Shown here: positions 44,970-53,782 of the stretch, in pieces
Position numbering within the stretch: position 1 is the first letter of the stretch
Layout of the letters: every line of letters starts with the position of its first letter
DNA from: Thermococcus thermotolerans
GTDB taxonomy: Archaea > Methanobacteriota_B > Thermococci > Thermococcales > Thermococcaceae
Assembly: GCF_024707485.1 (NCBI RefSeq)
Contig: NZ_CP102602.1
Coordinates: 248,001 to 312,000 of the forward strand
Direction: 5' to 3'
DNA length: 64,000 bases
Translations under genes and position numbers: made by a program
Notes under the pieces: model-generated
Databases searched by the model: none
Told to the model about the DNA's origin: nothing
What the model saw: the letters and a program-made list of their open reading frames with translations, nothing else

Positions 44970-46099
44970 TTCCTCACCTCCATGCTCCTCCTGTGGAAGG
45001 CCATCCCCTCTATCTCGGCCAGCCTCAGTCCGAGCTCCCTCTCGGCGAGGAACTCTTCCCTGCTCACCTGGGCCAGGCTTATCGGCTTGAGGAAGTCCCT
45101 AACCGTCAGCACACCGCTGAACTTCGCCGCCCCTCCAGTTGGCAGGACGTGGTTGACACCGAGGAAGTAGTCGGCAGCTGGAACCGGTGTGTAGGGGCCA
45201 AGGTAAATTGCTCCAGCGTTCTCAATGAGGTCAACGAGCTCCATAGGTCGAGCGGTGATTATCTCAAGGTGCTCCGGCGCTATCTCGTTGGCCTTCTCGG
45301 CGCACTCCCCAAGGCTCTCGCAGAGTATAACCTCTATCCCCTCGCGCGAGCAGTATTCGGCCAGCTCCCTTGAAGTGGTGAGAAGCCAGGCCCTGCTGTC
45401 CTTCCCGTGCTCAAGCTGGCTGAGAAGGTCTGCTAAGACGTACTCCCTCTCAGCGGTTTCGTCTGCTATCACCGCTATCTCCGACGGCCCGGCCAGGCTG
45501 TCTATTCCGACGACACCAAAGACCTGCCTCTTGGCCTCGTTGACGAACCTGTTTCCAGGACCGAATATCTTATCCACCCTCTTCATGCCGATCCCGTAGG
45601 CCATGGCCCCTATCGCCTGAACGCCGCCTAGCTTGTAGACCTCATCGATGCCGAGCAGTTCCGCCACGTAGAGCACATAGGGGTTCACTTTGCCGTCTTT
45701 CGGCGGGATGGTTACGGCTATCTCCTTGACGCCCGCTATCTTCGCCGGTACTGCAACCATCATCAGCGTTGACGGGAGGGGCTTCCCTCCGGGCACGTAG
45801 ATCCCTATCCTCCTTATGGGGCGGTATATCAGGCCGTAGAGGGAGCCGTTCTTGAGGAACAGCCTCTCCCTTTCCATCTGTCTCTCGTGGTACTCCCAGA
45901 GACGCTCAACGGTGCGGACGATTATCTCCCGGTCTTTTTCCGGTATCCTCTCCACAGCTTCTCTAAACTCTTCTTCGGTTACGCGGAAGGGCCCTTCATA
46001 GCCGTCGAACTTCTTAGAGTACTCCCTGACGGCTTCGATACCCCTCTCGCGGATGTCCCTCAGTATTCCGGCGACGTAGCTCTCAAGGTCAAAATCCAT
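44966..46099 (-). CDS. hisD: Histidinol dehydrogenase
   Basis: The 377-residue Zn- and NAD-dependent enzyme oxidises histidinol to histidine in two steps. Visible motifs are the substrate loop [14 protein letters not shown] near residue 105, [16 protein letters not shown] near residue 195, [18 protein letters not shown] and the catalytic EIAPEHLEI near 290. Its ATG overlaps hisG by 11 bases with GGTGATCAGGG as RBS. Confidence 0.95.
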   Translation of the reverse strand: MDFDLESYVAGILRDIRERGIEAVREYSKKFDGYEGPFRVTEEEFREAVERIPEKDREIIVRTVERLWEYHERQMERERLFLKNGSLYGLIYRPIRRIGIYVPGGKPLPSTLMMVAVPAKIAGVKEIAVTIPPKDGKVNPYVLYVAELLGIDEVYKLGGVQAIGAMAYGIGMKRVDKIFGPGNRFVNEAKRQVFGVVGIDSLAGPSEIAVIADETAEREYVLADLLSQLEHGKDSRAWLLTTSRELAEYCSREGIEVILCESLGECAEKANEIAPEHLEIITARPMELVDLIENAGAIYLGPYTPVPAADYFLGVNHVLPTGGAAKFSGVLTVRDFLKPISLAQVSREEFLAERELGLRLAEIEGMAFHRRSMEVRK

Positions 46100-46730
46100 C
46101 CCTGATCACCTCCTTTATGGCAAAAACAAGCTCGTTTATCTCCTCAAACTTCGTCTTCTGGGCTATCCTGTTGACGAGGAGCAGGGCGGAGACGTCCATT
46201 ATCTTCCTGACCTCGACGAGGCCGTTGGCGCGGAGCGTGTTTCCGGTCTCGACGATGTCCACTATCGCGTCGGCTATCCCTATCTTTGGCGCCAGCTCGA
46301 TGCTCCCGTGGAGCTTCAGGATTTCCACCTCTACGTCGAGCCCCTCGAAGAAGCGCCTCGTTATCCTGGGGTACTTGGTGGCTATCCTGTAACCATCCAT
46401 CTCCTCGGGCTCCACGGCCTTATCGGCCGGCATGGCTATGCTGAGCCTGCACTTCCCGAAGGGCAGTTCGAGGGGTATGAGGACGTCGCTCCCGCGCTCC
46501 TCCACGACATCGCTCCCTGAGATTCCAACGTCTATCCCGTACTCGACGTAAACAGGAACGTCAAAGGCCCTCGCAAGGAGAACCTCGTAGCTGCCCACCC
46601 TCTCGATGAGCCTCCGCTCGGCCGGGACTCTCAGCTCGATTCCTGCCCTCCTTAGGACTTCCAGTGAGCCCTGGAGGAGCCTCCCCTTGGGGAGGACGAA
46701 CCTTATTGGAGCGCCGTTGGAGCGCTTCAT
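46089..46730 (-). CDS. hisG: ATP phosphoribosyltransferase, short form
   Basis: The 213-residue catalytic subunit performs the committed step, joining ATP and PRPP. It is the short form, lacking the C-terminal regulatory ACT-like domain, and so requires HisZ. Motifs ALPKGRL-like [14 protein letters not shown] at the start, [12 protein letters not shown] near residue 67 and [19 protein letters not shown] near residue 152 are clear. Its ATG follows the hisZ stop immediately. Confidence 0.95.
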   Translation of the reverse strand: MKRSNGAPIRFVLPKGRLLQGSLEVLRRAGIELRVPAERRLIERVGSYEVLLARAFDVPVYVEYGIDVGISGSDVVEERGSDVLIPLELPFGKCRLSIAMPADKAVEPEEMDGYRIATKYPRITRRFFEGLDVEVEILKLHGSIELAPKIGIADAIVDIVETGNTLRANGLVEVRKIMDVSALLLVNRIAQKTKFEEINELVFAIKEVIRDGF

Positions 46731-47621
46731 TCACTCCACCTCCACCGGAATACCCATCCTCACGAGCCTCTTGGCCTCGGCAAAGACTTCCCTGGGCTCT
46801 CCGCTCAGCCTCTTCCGGTTCCTGTCTCCCTTCCTTTTGAAGAGCTTCGAGAGCGCCCCCATGTCAAAGGCAAAGCCGAAGGCGGGCCTTCCCTTGAAGG
46901 TGTACTCCCCACCTCCGCCGAGCGGCTTCCCCAGTTCGGGTGAATAGACCTCGAAGAGTATGTCACGGTAGTAGGGCAGCGGCCTGACGGTGCCAAAGTC
47001 TATGAACAACCGCTCGTCGTTAACCGCCTCGACTATTCTGTCAAGCTTCCTGTAGCCGCTCTCCTTCCCCCAGAAGTTGAAAAGCCTCCACAGCTCCTCT
47101 TTTTTCTCCTTGCCTATCGGGAGGCGCTCTATTATCTCGAAATTCCTCCTCACGAGTGCCCTGTAGATCTCTCCCCTGAACTCCCCCACGTCTTCGGTCG
47201 CCTTTTCCCAGACCTTCAGGCTCCCGATGTCTACGTAGAACTCCTCTATCCCCACCGCTTCGAGGGCGGTTATGGCCGTGAGGAGCACTTCCGCGGCCAT
47301 TTTCGTAACGTCACCACCGATGTACTCCACTCCGGCCTGCCACTGTCCTCTAACTCCCCCGTCAAGAACCTCGCTGATGTAGTAGAGCTTGAGCTTCTCG
47401 GGTGGCTCTTTGATGTTTTCCAGTATCTGCGACGTTATGTCCGGTTTTATGACGTAGAACTCGTTGTTGTAGGCGAACTTGGTTCCCTTCCTAAGGTTCC
47501 CGCTGTACTCCTCGATGGCGGGGAGGAAAATCTCGCGGTAGCCCCACAGCTCGAAGGTTCTCCTCAGGTACTTCCCAATCTCGGATAACTTCTCCGACTC
47601 GGCCAGCAAACCCTTCCTCAC
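46731..47621 (-). CDS. hisZ: ATP phosphoribosyltransferase regulatory subunit
   Basis: The 296-residue protein resembles histidyl-tRNA synthetase without the anticodon domain: LRRTFELWGYREIFLPAIE near residue 20, the motif-2-like region LKLYYISEVLDGG and the C-terminal GGGGEYTF. It binds HisG and mediates histidine feedback. The start is GTG, with GGAGGGG 7 bases upstream. It heads the operon. Confidence 0.92.
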   Translation of the reverse strand: MRKGLLAESEKLSEIGKYLRRTFELWGYREIFLPAIEEYSGNLRKGTKFAYNNEFYVIKPDITSQILENIKEPPEKLKLYYISEVLDGGVRGQWQAGVEYIGGDVTKMAAEVLLTAITALEAVGIEEFYVDIGSLKVWEKATEDVGEFRGEIYRALVRRNFEIIERLPIGKEKKEELWRLFNFWGKESGYRKLDRIVEAVNDERLFIDFGTVRPLPYYRDILFEVYSPELGKPLGGGGEYTFKGRPAFGFAFDMGALSKLFKRKGDRNRKRLSGEPREVFAEAKRLVRMGIPVEVE

Positions 47622-47696
47622 ACTAACCCCTCCTGAGTTTTATTCACAAGACAGAGGATGCCAGAACTATCCAGGTCTAACGAAGTTCCAGAAGAG

Positions 47697-47810
47697 TCAA
47701 TGATGGCGGTAGCTCACCAGAAGGGCCGGTACGCTAAGGCACCTCGCGTCTGAATACCTGAAATATCTCCCAACCGTCGCCTCTTTCCGGAACATCTCCT
47801 TTCCCTCCAT
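47697..47810 (-). CDS. Possible his operon leader peptide ending in His-His
   Basis: A 37-codon ORF with ATG at 47810 whose last three codons are Arg-His-His before TGA. It lies between the inferred transcription start (about 47812-47815, from the TATA at 47836-47848) and hisZ. It would be read from an almost leaderless mRNA. His codons at the end of a leader ORF recall attenuation peptides of bacterial his operons, but only two are present and no attenuation of this kind is established in archaea. It may be a chance ORF. Confidence 0.35.
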   Translation of the reverse strand: MEGKEMFRKEATVGRYFRYSDARCLSVPALLVSYRHH

Positions 47811-47833
47811 TGGTGCCCCCCATAGGTTGAAGG

Positions 47834-47850
47834 GGTTTAAAATATTATCC
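47834..47850 (-). promoter_or_regulatory. Histidine operon promoter (TATA box)
   Basis: On the minus strand, ATAATATTTTAAACC is a good TATA-like element for an operon whose first structural gene starts 215 bases downstream. The transcription start would fall near 47813. No regulator site was identified with confidence. Confidence 0.5.
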
Positions 47851-48002
47851 CTCGATTTATTGTCGTTTAATCAATCTCTCAAAGTATAGCTGTCATTATG
47901 ACAGGGATTGAGGATGGCCGGAGTTTCTACCCGGAGGACTTAGCTTGATATTATCCAAAAGGTTAATATCCTCCGGCGCTTATAATGTAGTGGTGATTTT
48001 TG

Positions 48003-48527
48003 ATGGAGATAACGGACAAGGAAGTTTTTGAGATTGCCATAAACGCTGAGATAAGGGCAAAAGAAGCCTATGAAAAACTCGCCTCACTGACCAAGAGCGA
48101 CATCATAAAGGATGAACTTCTGTTTCTCGCTAAGGAAGAGGACAAGCACCGCGAGATAATCGAGAAGATGGCCGAGAAGTTTGAGGGCGAGAGAACTGAG
48201 GCCAAGAAAATCGAGATTGACGTGATGGGAGAGTTCAAGGTTGTCGCCGAGAAGATGGCCGAGGCGATCAAGAAGCCCGACGTTAACGTCGACGAGGTCT
48301 ACGAAATAGCCATGAAGGCCGAGCTCGTCAGCGAGCGCCTTTATAAAGAGCTCGCCGGCTACGCCGCCACCGAGAAGACGAAGCTGGTGCTTGAGATGCT
48401 CGCAGACATGGAGAGGAACCACTACAACATCTTAAGGAAGCAGTACGACTACATAACGCGCTACCCGGAGATATACAAGGAGGAGTTCTACGACCAGCTG
48501 ATGAAAGACATAAACTTCAACTTCTGA
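48003..48527 (+). CDS. Ferritin-like di-iron protein (COG1633 type)
   Basis: A 174-residue four-helix-bundle protein with two Glu...ExxH halves: Glu in AEIRAKEAYEKL, EDKH in KEEDKHREI (about residue 45), Glu in AELVSERLYKEL and ERNH in MERNHYNIL (about 140). The set is complete, so a di-iron centre is expected. Likely roles are iron binding or peroxide/oxygen removal. ATG 48003 follows GGTGAT. It is the first of eight such proteins in 12 kb. Confidence 0.82.
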   Translation: MEITDKEVFEIAINAEIRAKEAYEKLASLTKSDIIKDELLFLAKEEDKHREIIEKMAEKFEGERTEAKKIEIDVMGEFKVVAEKMAEAIKKPDVNVDEVYEIAMKAELVSERLYKELAGYAATEKTKLVLEMLADMERNHYNILRKQYDYITRYPEIYKEEFYDQLMKDINFNF

Positions 48528-48736
48528 TGGCTCCTTTTTACTTTATCTTGTGTTCTGCTCAATTTGCATGACGAGTTTTGTCTTTGTAATTGTTTGAGTT
48601 GTCTTGTTAAAACTCCCTAACACCGAAAGGCTAATAAACGATTGAGATGTAACATTGAGTGCAAAACCCCGTTTGGGGGGGGGCGATGGGGAATAGAATC
48701 CGGTTAAACCCTTCTCGCGTCCGAGGGGGCGATTCC

Positions 48737-49813
48737 ATGAGGCGTCTGGCATTGGTGGTGATGGTACTCTTCTTGATGGCACCGCTGGCATCTGCAACCC
48801 CCTACTGGTTCAAGGAAGGGATTTATGCGAAGTACGTTTCGTACTCTCCGCTGGACGGTGAGAACGTAAAAAACCGTGGGGGAATGAACAGTATACTGGT
48901 TCCTTGGGGACAGAACGGCTCTATCACCTATTACTGTCCCTACGTCGAGCTCACGTGGCGCGTCCTCAAGGTCGCTGACGATAAGGCTCAAATGATGGCT
49001 CTGCTTCGGGGAATTAACTGCACGGTCAAAGCCTGGAAGCCACTGGATGAAGAAACCGCCAGAGAACTGCTTCGACAGTACCAAGAGAGATACAACTTCA
49101 CCAGTGGAGACTGCCTGACGGTCGAGTCCGAAACAAGAAACGTTACGGTTTGTGAAGACAGCTACAGGGAGCAGACTGAACACCACAGAATAATCTTGGG
49201 TATAGCGGAAGGGCGGGGCGACCTATACAACGAGTCATACATACCCCAGAACTTTACCCTGGAAGGAACCTTTGAGCTCGACCTGAAGACGGGCGATATC
49301 TACGTCAATGGGACTCCCGTGGGAAAGAACTTCCTCTGGGCTGAAAACCCCGCCAACATCACGGGGCTTGAGATACTGCCCGGGCTGAAAGTTGAGAAAG
49401 TGAAGATGATGAACGCCACGGCAATCACATACTACGGCGAATTCAACGCTCCCGTGTACATGGCTCAGACCAACATGGTCGCAGGTCTCGCCGGTCAAGG
49501 AATGGACGTTCTGCTCTATGATGGCTCAAGCGGGCTGACCATAAGTCTGTTCATACCTTACAGCCCCCTATGGCGTGCTGTGGGGATAACTGAGACGTCT
49601 ATACTGGACACACACCTCCAGCGTGAATACGAAGATGAAATCAAGGAAGGCGAAAAAATACCTGCGATTGGCCTCATCTTGGCCGAGACCAACATAGACT
49701 TCACTAAGCCAGCAGAGCTTCCCGACGAGGGACCCTCAAAAACGGCCATCGTTGCTGTCGTTGGAATCGTTGCAGTCTTAGGCGCTCTCGTCCTCTGGAG
49801 GTGGAGGAGGTGA
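48737..49813 (+). CDS. Exported membrane-anchored protein of an ABC transporter operon
   Basis: The 358-residue protein has a signal peptide (hydrophobic residues about 5-18, SATPYW after it), an extracellular domain with several N-glycosylation sequons and four conserved-looking Cys residues, and a C-terminal transmembrane helix (about 333-352) followed by RWRR. ATG 48737 follows GGGGGCGATTCC. It is the first gene of an operon with a permease, a small membrane protein and an ATPase, so it may be a substrate-binding or surface partner. The family is not recognised. Confidence 0.68.
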   Translation: MRRLALVVMVLFLMAPLASATPYWFKEGIYAKYVSYSPLDGENVKNRGGMNSILVPWGQNGSITYYCPYVELTWRVLKVADDKAQMMALLRGINCTVKAWKPLDEETARELLRQYQERYNFTSGDCLTVESETRNVTVCEDSYREQTEHHRIILGIAEGRGDLYNESYIPQNFTLEGTFELDLKTGDIYVNGTPVGKNFLWAENPANITGLEILPGLKVEKVKMMNATAITYYGEFNAPVYMAQTNMVAGLAGQGMDVLLYDGSSGLTISLFIPYSPLWRAVGITETSILDTHLQREYEDEIKEGEKIPAIGLILAETNIDFTKPAELPDEGPSKTAIVAVVGIVAVLGALVLWRWRR

Positions 49814-50553
49814 AGGAAGTCCTCCGCTGGGAGCTCCGCTCCCCCTTAAATTTGGCCTTGGCTTCGGCCGGGGCGGTTCTCGTTGGAATCGTGATGAAGA
49901 GGTACTACCTAACCTGGAGCGCTGGTTCCCACGGGGGACCGTACGGGGTTGAGATGCTGGGTTCCGTTTTTAGGGACGCGTTCACCGGCAACGTCTACCT
50001 CCTCCTGGCCCTCCTCGTGCCCTTCCTCGTCACGCTGGCGGTGAGGCTCGAAAGGGACGAGGGCGTTGCCCTCTCGGTGTACTCCCTCCCGGTTTCGAGG
50101 GTTAAAATCCTCCTCGCCAAGTTCTTAGCGGCTTTCCTCGCGCTCTTCCTCTTCGTCTTTTCAGTGTATCTCCTCGTCTTTGGCATGCACTTCTCGACAA
50201 CCCCCGATGCGGTACTCAGCGCTCTGAAAACCCACATCATCCCAATGGCGTTCTTCTACCTCTCGGCCCTGCTTTTCATGACCTCGGTCGCGGCCCTGAT
50301 AGCGATAGCCTCGCCCAACACCTACGTCTCCATCTTTGGAGGATTCATAGCTCTCTACCTCCCGGTGTTTCTGGGGACGACATGGTACGGGCCGGTGCCC
50401 TGGCGGAATGCCCTGATAGACTACAAATCCGCGACGATTTCGGTGTGGTCGGACCCGGTGTTCTCGTGGGCTTTCGTGAAGATGACCCTTCTTCCAGCGC
50501 TGGTGCTTGTGGCTCTTTATCTGTTCATCGGCAACTGGAGGGACGTGAGATGA
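49810..50553 (+). CDS. ABC-2-type transporter permease
   Basis: The 247-residue protein has six hydrophobic segments and the layout of ABC-2 permeases, including an early helix (LALASAGAVLVGIVM) and the central RLERDEGVALSVYSLPVSR loop characteristic of the NatB/CcmB-like group. GTG 49810 overlaps the previous stop (GTGA). The GTG at 49801 is an alternative. It works with the ATPase at 50984. Confidence 0.8.
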   Translation: MKEVLRWELRSPLNLALASAGAVLVGIVMKRYYLTWSAGSHGGPYGVEMLGSVFRDAFTGNVYLLLALLVPFLVTLAVRLERDEGVALSVYSLPVSRVKILLAKFLAAFLALFLFVFSVYLLVFGMHFSTTPDAVLSALKTHIIPMAFFYLSALLFMTSVAALIAIASPNTYVSIFGGFIALYLPVFLGTTWYGPVPWRNALIDYKSATISVWSDPVFSWAFVKMTLLPALVLVALYLFIGNWRDVR

Positions 50554-50987
50554 GGCTCTTCCGGGCGCTCCTCCTCACCCTCATGCTCGTCTCGCTGGTG
50601 GGCCTTGCCCTTCAGTCGAACCTCAAGCCGAGCGAGGTTCACTACAAAACGGCCTTCGTCTCTGAGAGGGAAGCGACTGCCATTTACATATCCTCAATGG
50701 CGTCGGTGAAGCTCCACGCCGTTGGAACCGGGGAGTTTAAGGTGAGGAACCTTCAGACGGGGAAGACGATATTCACCGGGGCGGTTAGGGGAAACGGGGC
50801 CTTCGCTCTGGTGTTTCCTCATCCTGGCTTCTACGAGTTCAGCGGGAACTCCACTCAGGGCATCACGATAACGATAACGCCCGTTGATGTTGGCTTCCCC
50901 GGAAAGCAGAAGTCGGCGCACCTCTGGGCTTCAGCAGTATTCGGCGCGCTTTTAGCGCTGAGCCTAATCGGGGGTGGCAGGAAATGA
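50550..50987 (+). CDS. Small membrane protein of the ABC operon
   Basis: The 145-residue protein has an N-terminal hydrophobic segment (about residues 5-22), a beta-rich extracytoplasmic domain and a C-terminal hydrophobic segment (about 122-140). Its ATG overlaps the permease stop (ATGA). Function unknown; the position between permease and ATPase genes suggests an accessory transporter component. The longer frame back to 50382 lies inside the permease gene and was not used. Confidence 0.65.
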   Translation: MRLFRALLLTLMLVSLVGLALQSNLKPSEVHYKTAFVSEREATAIYISSMASVKLHAVGTGEFKVRNLQTGKTIFTGAVRGNGAFALVFPHPGFYEFSGNSTQGITITITPVDVGFPGKQKSAHLWASAVFGALLALSLIGGGRK

Positions 50988-51682
50988 GCGCGATAATCGA
51001 GGCGAGGGACCTGCACAAGTACTTCGGCCCGATAAAGGCCCTCCAGGGGGTCACGGTGGAGATACCCGAAGGTCTGACGCTTATCCTCGGGCCCAACGGG
51101 GGTGGAAAGAGCACCTTCATGAAGGTCGCGCTGGGCCTCTACAAACCAACGAAAGGGATCGTGAAGCTCCTCGGGAAGGATCCCTGGAGGCACCCGGAGG
51201 TGAGGAAGGGCATCGGCGTGGCCTTCGACCCCGGAAGGTTCCCGAAGCTGACGACCGGGAGGGAGTGGCTGGAGTTCATTGCACGGACGCGGGGAGCGGA
51301 TCCGGACGATGTTGAGAAGGCTGCAAGGCTCTTCGGCATCGAGGACGCCCTCGACAGGCGGATAGACGGCTACTCCTCGGGAATGCTGAAGAGGCTGAGC
51401 CTCGCCCAGGCCTTCGTGGGAGAGCCGGAGGTGGTCTTCCTCGACGAGCCCCTCGCCAACGTGGACTTCGAGAGCGTCTCCGAAATCGTGGCCATCATCG
51501 GAAAGTGGAAAGGCAAGGGTAGGAGCTTCGTCATAATAAGCCACATCTGGGAGCCCTTTGAGCGGCTGGCCGACTACGGAGTGGTTATCAGCGGCGGGAA
51601 GGTTTATCTGGCGGGCCCGTTTGCAGATATCAGGGACGATGTGGAGGCCATGTTCCGGCCTCCGTCGGTTGCCGCCAAGTAA
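50984..51682 (+). CDS. ABC transporter ATP-binding protein
   Basis: The 232-residue ATPase carries Walker A GPNGGGKST near residue 37, the signature YSSGMLKRLSLAQ near residue 130, Walker B VVFLDEPLANVD near 152 and the switch His in VIISHIWEP near 188. The group resembles exporters of the CcmA/NatA type. The cargo is not identifiable. It begins four bases inside the previous gene. Confidence 0.9.
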   Translation: MSAIIEARDLHKYFGPIKALQGVTVEIPEGLTLILGPNGGGKSTFMKVALGLYKPTKGIVKLLGKDPWRHPEVRKGIGVAFDPGRFPKLTTGREWLEFIARTRGADPDDVEKAARLFGIEDALDRRIDGYSSGMLKRLSLAQAFVGEPEVVFLDEPLANVDFESVSEIVAIIGKWKGKGRSFVIISHIWEPFERLADYGVVISGGKVYLAGPFADIRDDVEAMFRPPSVAAK

Positions 51683-51697
51683 ATTCCTCTATTCTCT

Positions 51698-52045
51698 TTA
51701 TCCCCCGAACTCTCCGTTCACTGCTATCCAGCCCACGTAGATCAGAAACGCCAGCACGGAGTACTCCATAAGCGCCGCAAGCCTTTGATGGCCGGTCTTT
51801 TCCACCTTCTTTGCCAGAACCTCTGTTCCCGCGTAGGTGTGGACGAGCAGGAGCGAGACGAAGCCCAGCTTAACCAGCCGACTGAGGTGAATAGATTGAG
51901 AGCGTGAAAAGGTCAAAAGCCCCAGCGAAGCGTTTCTGGCTGACTCGCTCGTCAGCCCGTAGCCGCTGATGACGAGAAGCCCCGCTAAGAGGAGCAGGGG
52001 CAGTGATGTCCACTCGACAATCGCCATGGCGGTTTTTGCCTTCAT
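51698..52045 (-). CDS. Three-helix membrane protein, possible heme-bearing partner of the molybdoenzyme
   Basis: The 115-residue protein has three hydrophobic segments. His residues at the start of the second (SIHLSR) and inside it (LVHTYAG), plus one in the loop (GHQRL), could ligate heme as in small cytochrome b-type anchors; this is an inference. ATG 52045 follows AGGTGAGGAG and comes four bases after the molybdoenzyme stop, so the two are co-expressed. No family could be assigned. Confidence 0.6.
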   Translation of the reverse strand: MKAKTAMAIVEWTSLPLLLLAGLLVISGYGLTSESARNASLGLLTFSRSQSIHLSRLVKLGFVSLLLVHTYAGTEVLAKKVEKTGHQRLAALMEYSVLAFLIYVGWIAVNGEFGG

Positions 52046-52049
52046 CTCC

Positions 52050-52628
52050 TCACCTGCCCGGGGATGAGTCGGATGTGATGTAGGCATCGTCAGGGTAGCC
52101 GGCGCTCTCCCACGTGCCTTTGAAGTCGTAGCTCACGAGCTCGATTTTCGTCAGATACTTTATCCACTTATATCCCCACCTGCCAGGAGCGACTATCCTG
52201 GGGGTTATCGGCTCGCCGTTGAACTCGTAGGCTATGATGATGTCCTCGTCCCTCATCACGGTATCGAGGTAGAAGTCCGTCGTAAAACCGTCGCTGGCGT
52301 AGAGGGCCACCTTGTATGCCCCACCTGCGGGCTTTGCCAGTTCAAGGACGGTCTTTAGCGGAACACCCTTCCACGTCCCGTTCTTCCTGACCTTTCCCGG
52401 CTCACCAACGCAGTAGAGCGGTGACTCCACCTCCTTGGAAGGGAGCTTCGAGAGCTCGTCGTAGGTGAGGTTGTAGGGCCTTTCAACGAGCCCCGTGACC
52501 TGGATGACTCCTTCAATGGGAGAGTCATAATCCCCGGTTTTCGATTCCTTTCTCCCGTTTCCGGCCAGAAGGTACGTCCCGCCGACGAGGAGCATGATTA
52601 CAAAAAATGCGAAAATGCTCTTTCCCAT
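52050..52628 (-). CDS. Sulfite-oxidase/YedY-like molybdopterin protein
   Basis: The 192-residue protein has an N-terminal hydrophobic signal or anchor (about residues 4-22) and then an oxidoreductase molybdopterin domain. This includes GLVERPYNLTYDEL near 50, the metal-ligating Cys in SPLYCVGEPG near residue 78, WKGVPLKTVL and PRIVAPGRWGYKWIKYLTKIEL near 160. It is probably extracytoplasmic. It lacks a dimerisation domain. The reaction could be sulfoxide or other O-atom transfer. It is paired with a small membrane protein. Confidence 0.78.
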   Translation of the reverse strand: MGKSIFAFFVIMLLVGGTYLLAGNGRKESKTGDYDSPIEGVIQVTGLVERPYNLTYDELSKLPSKEVESPLYCVGEPGKVRKNGTWKGVPLKTVLELAKPAGGAYKVALYASDGFTTDFYLDTVMRDEDIIIAYEFNGEPITPRIVAPGRWGYKWIKYLTKIELVSYDFKGTWESAGYPDDAYITSDSSPGR

Positions 52629-52719
52629 AACATCACGACCTTGGCCCAAAATAGGGCTTTGGTTACTCTACTCATCGGCGTATAAAAGGATTCTTGGGCA
52701 GTTCTGGGTACTGGCTGGC

Positions 52720-53247
52720 TTATGCCTTCTTGAGCACCACGAACTCCTTATAGTCCATCACCTTGGTGAAGCCCTTTCTTATATAATATGAATAAGCCTC
52801 CAGCTCCGGGAAGGTTATCACGTAGGGAACTTTTCCGAGCTCCTTGAGGCGCCGGATGGCAAATTCCAGCAGCCGGAAGCCATAGCCCCTGCCCTTATAC
52901 ACCGGATCAACCATGAAGAACTCTATGAGTCCCGTCCTCTCGTCCCTGATTTCGTCCGGCACCCACCAGACGTCCTTGCCTTCGAGGTTGTAGACGAGGG
53001 CCACCGTTCCGGCTATCCTCCCTCCATCGTCCCTCAGGACGTAGAGTTCGTCGAACTCCTTCCCAAGGCGGAACTCAAGGAAAGGCTCGTAAACCTTTCT
53101 GAAGCCCTCAAAGTCGTCCGTTGATGGCTTGTCTTCCACCCACTCCAGCGCGGGATACGCCCCTCCGGTTCCCTGGTAGACCCTGAAGACGAAGTGAACC
53201 AGTTCATCCTTAAGCCCCAGCGGCTCATCCACCCTCTCAATCCGCAT
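52720..53247 (-). CDS. GNAT family N-acetyltransferase
   Basis: The 175-residue protein has the GNAT core: strand FFMVDPVYKGRGYGFRLLEFA (about residues 116-136) with the R/Q-x-x-G-x-G/A acetyl-CoA loop (YKGRGYG), then the C-terminal FTKVMDYKEFVVL. The acceptor is not known. ATG 53247 is used because the homology begins there and GGTGGACAGTT precedes it. It is divergent from the ferritin-like gene at 53303. Confidence 0.85.
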   Translation of the reverse strand: MRIERVDEPLGLKDELVHFVFRVYQGTGGAYPALEWVEDKPSTDDFEGFRKVYEPFLEFRLGKEFDELYVLRDDGGRIAGTVALVYNLEGKDVWWVPDEIRDERTGLIEFFMVDPVYKGRGYGFRLLEFAIRRLKELGKVPYVITFPELEAYSYYIRKGFTKVMDYKEFVVLKKA

Positions 53248-53302
53248 AACTGTCCACCAAAGGTTATTATGTATGGGGTTCCTAAAGTTTTTTGGTGGTA
53301 TT

Positions 53303-53782
53303 ATGAACGAGCTTGAGGCCTTAGCTCTAGCCCTTGAGGTTGAAAAGGCGGAGCTCAACTTCTACATACGCCTGGCAAGAAAGGCCAGCGATGAGAGGGC
53401 CAAGAGGATGTTCCTCTTTCTGGCAAGAGAAGAGGCGGAGCACTGGGGCATATTCGAGGAGAAGTTCGTCGAGAAGCTCATAGAGGAATGCGAACTACCC
53501 CCAGTTGACAGAACCATGCTGGAGAAGCTCCTCGTCAGCGTGGATGAGAAAGATCTCAGCGAGGTCGATGCGGTGAGGATAGGCATGGAGCAGGAAAAGC
53601 TGACCTGGGAGTTCTACGAGAAGGCCGCGAGGGAAGCGGAAAGCGGCTCGGTGAGGAGGGTCTTTGAAGAGCTGGCAAAGGTAGAGAAGAGCCACTACGA
53701 GCTGCTCAAGGCCCAGTACGACTCGGTGATGAAGACCGGCATCTGGATGGACTACCAGGACTTCAGCCTTGAGGTGGATTAA
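53303..53782 (+). CDS. Ferritin-like di-iron protein
   Basis: The 159-residue four-helix protein has Glu in VEKAELNFYIRL, EAEH in REEAEHWGIF near residue 45, Glu in EQEKLTWEFYEK near 108 and EKSH in VEKSHYELL near 133, so all metal positions are present. It resembles the gene at 48003. ATG 53303 follows GGTGGT. Its last four bases overlap the convergent Fur-type gene. Confidence 0.82.
   Translation: MNELEALALALEVEKAELNFYIRLARKASDERAKRMFLFLAREEAEHWGIFEEKFVEKLIEECELPPVDRTMLEKLLVSVDEKDLSEVDAVRIGMEQEKLTWEFYEKAAREAESGSVRRVFEELAKVEKSHYELLKAQYDSVMKTGIWMDYQDFSLEVD

Larger units (their letters stand above)
47622..48002. other. Intergenic region with his operon leader and divergent promoter
   Basis: A stretch of 381 bases without a conventional gene. 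It contains a leader of about 190 bases on the minus strand for the his operon (47622-47815), with a short ORF at 47697-47810. A TATA-like element for that operon lies at 47836-47848. On the plus strand a promoter for the gene at 48003 lies around 47955-47970 (CCAAAAGGTTAATATCC). An inverted repeat TGTCATTATGACA lies at about 47891-47903. Confidence 0.6.
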
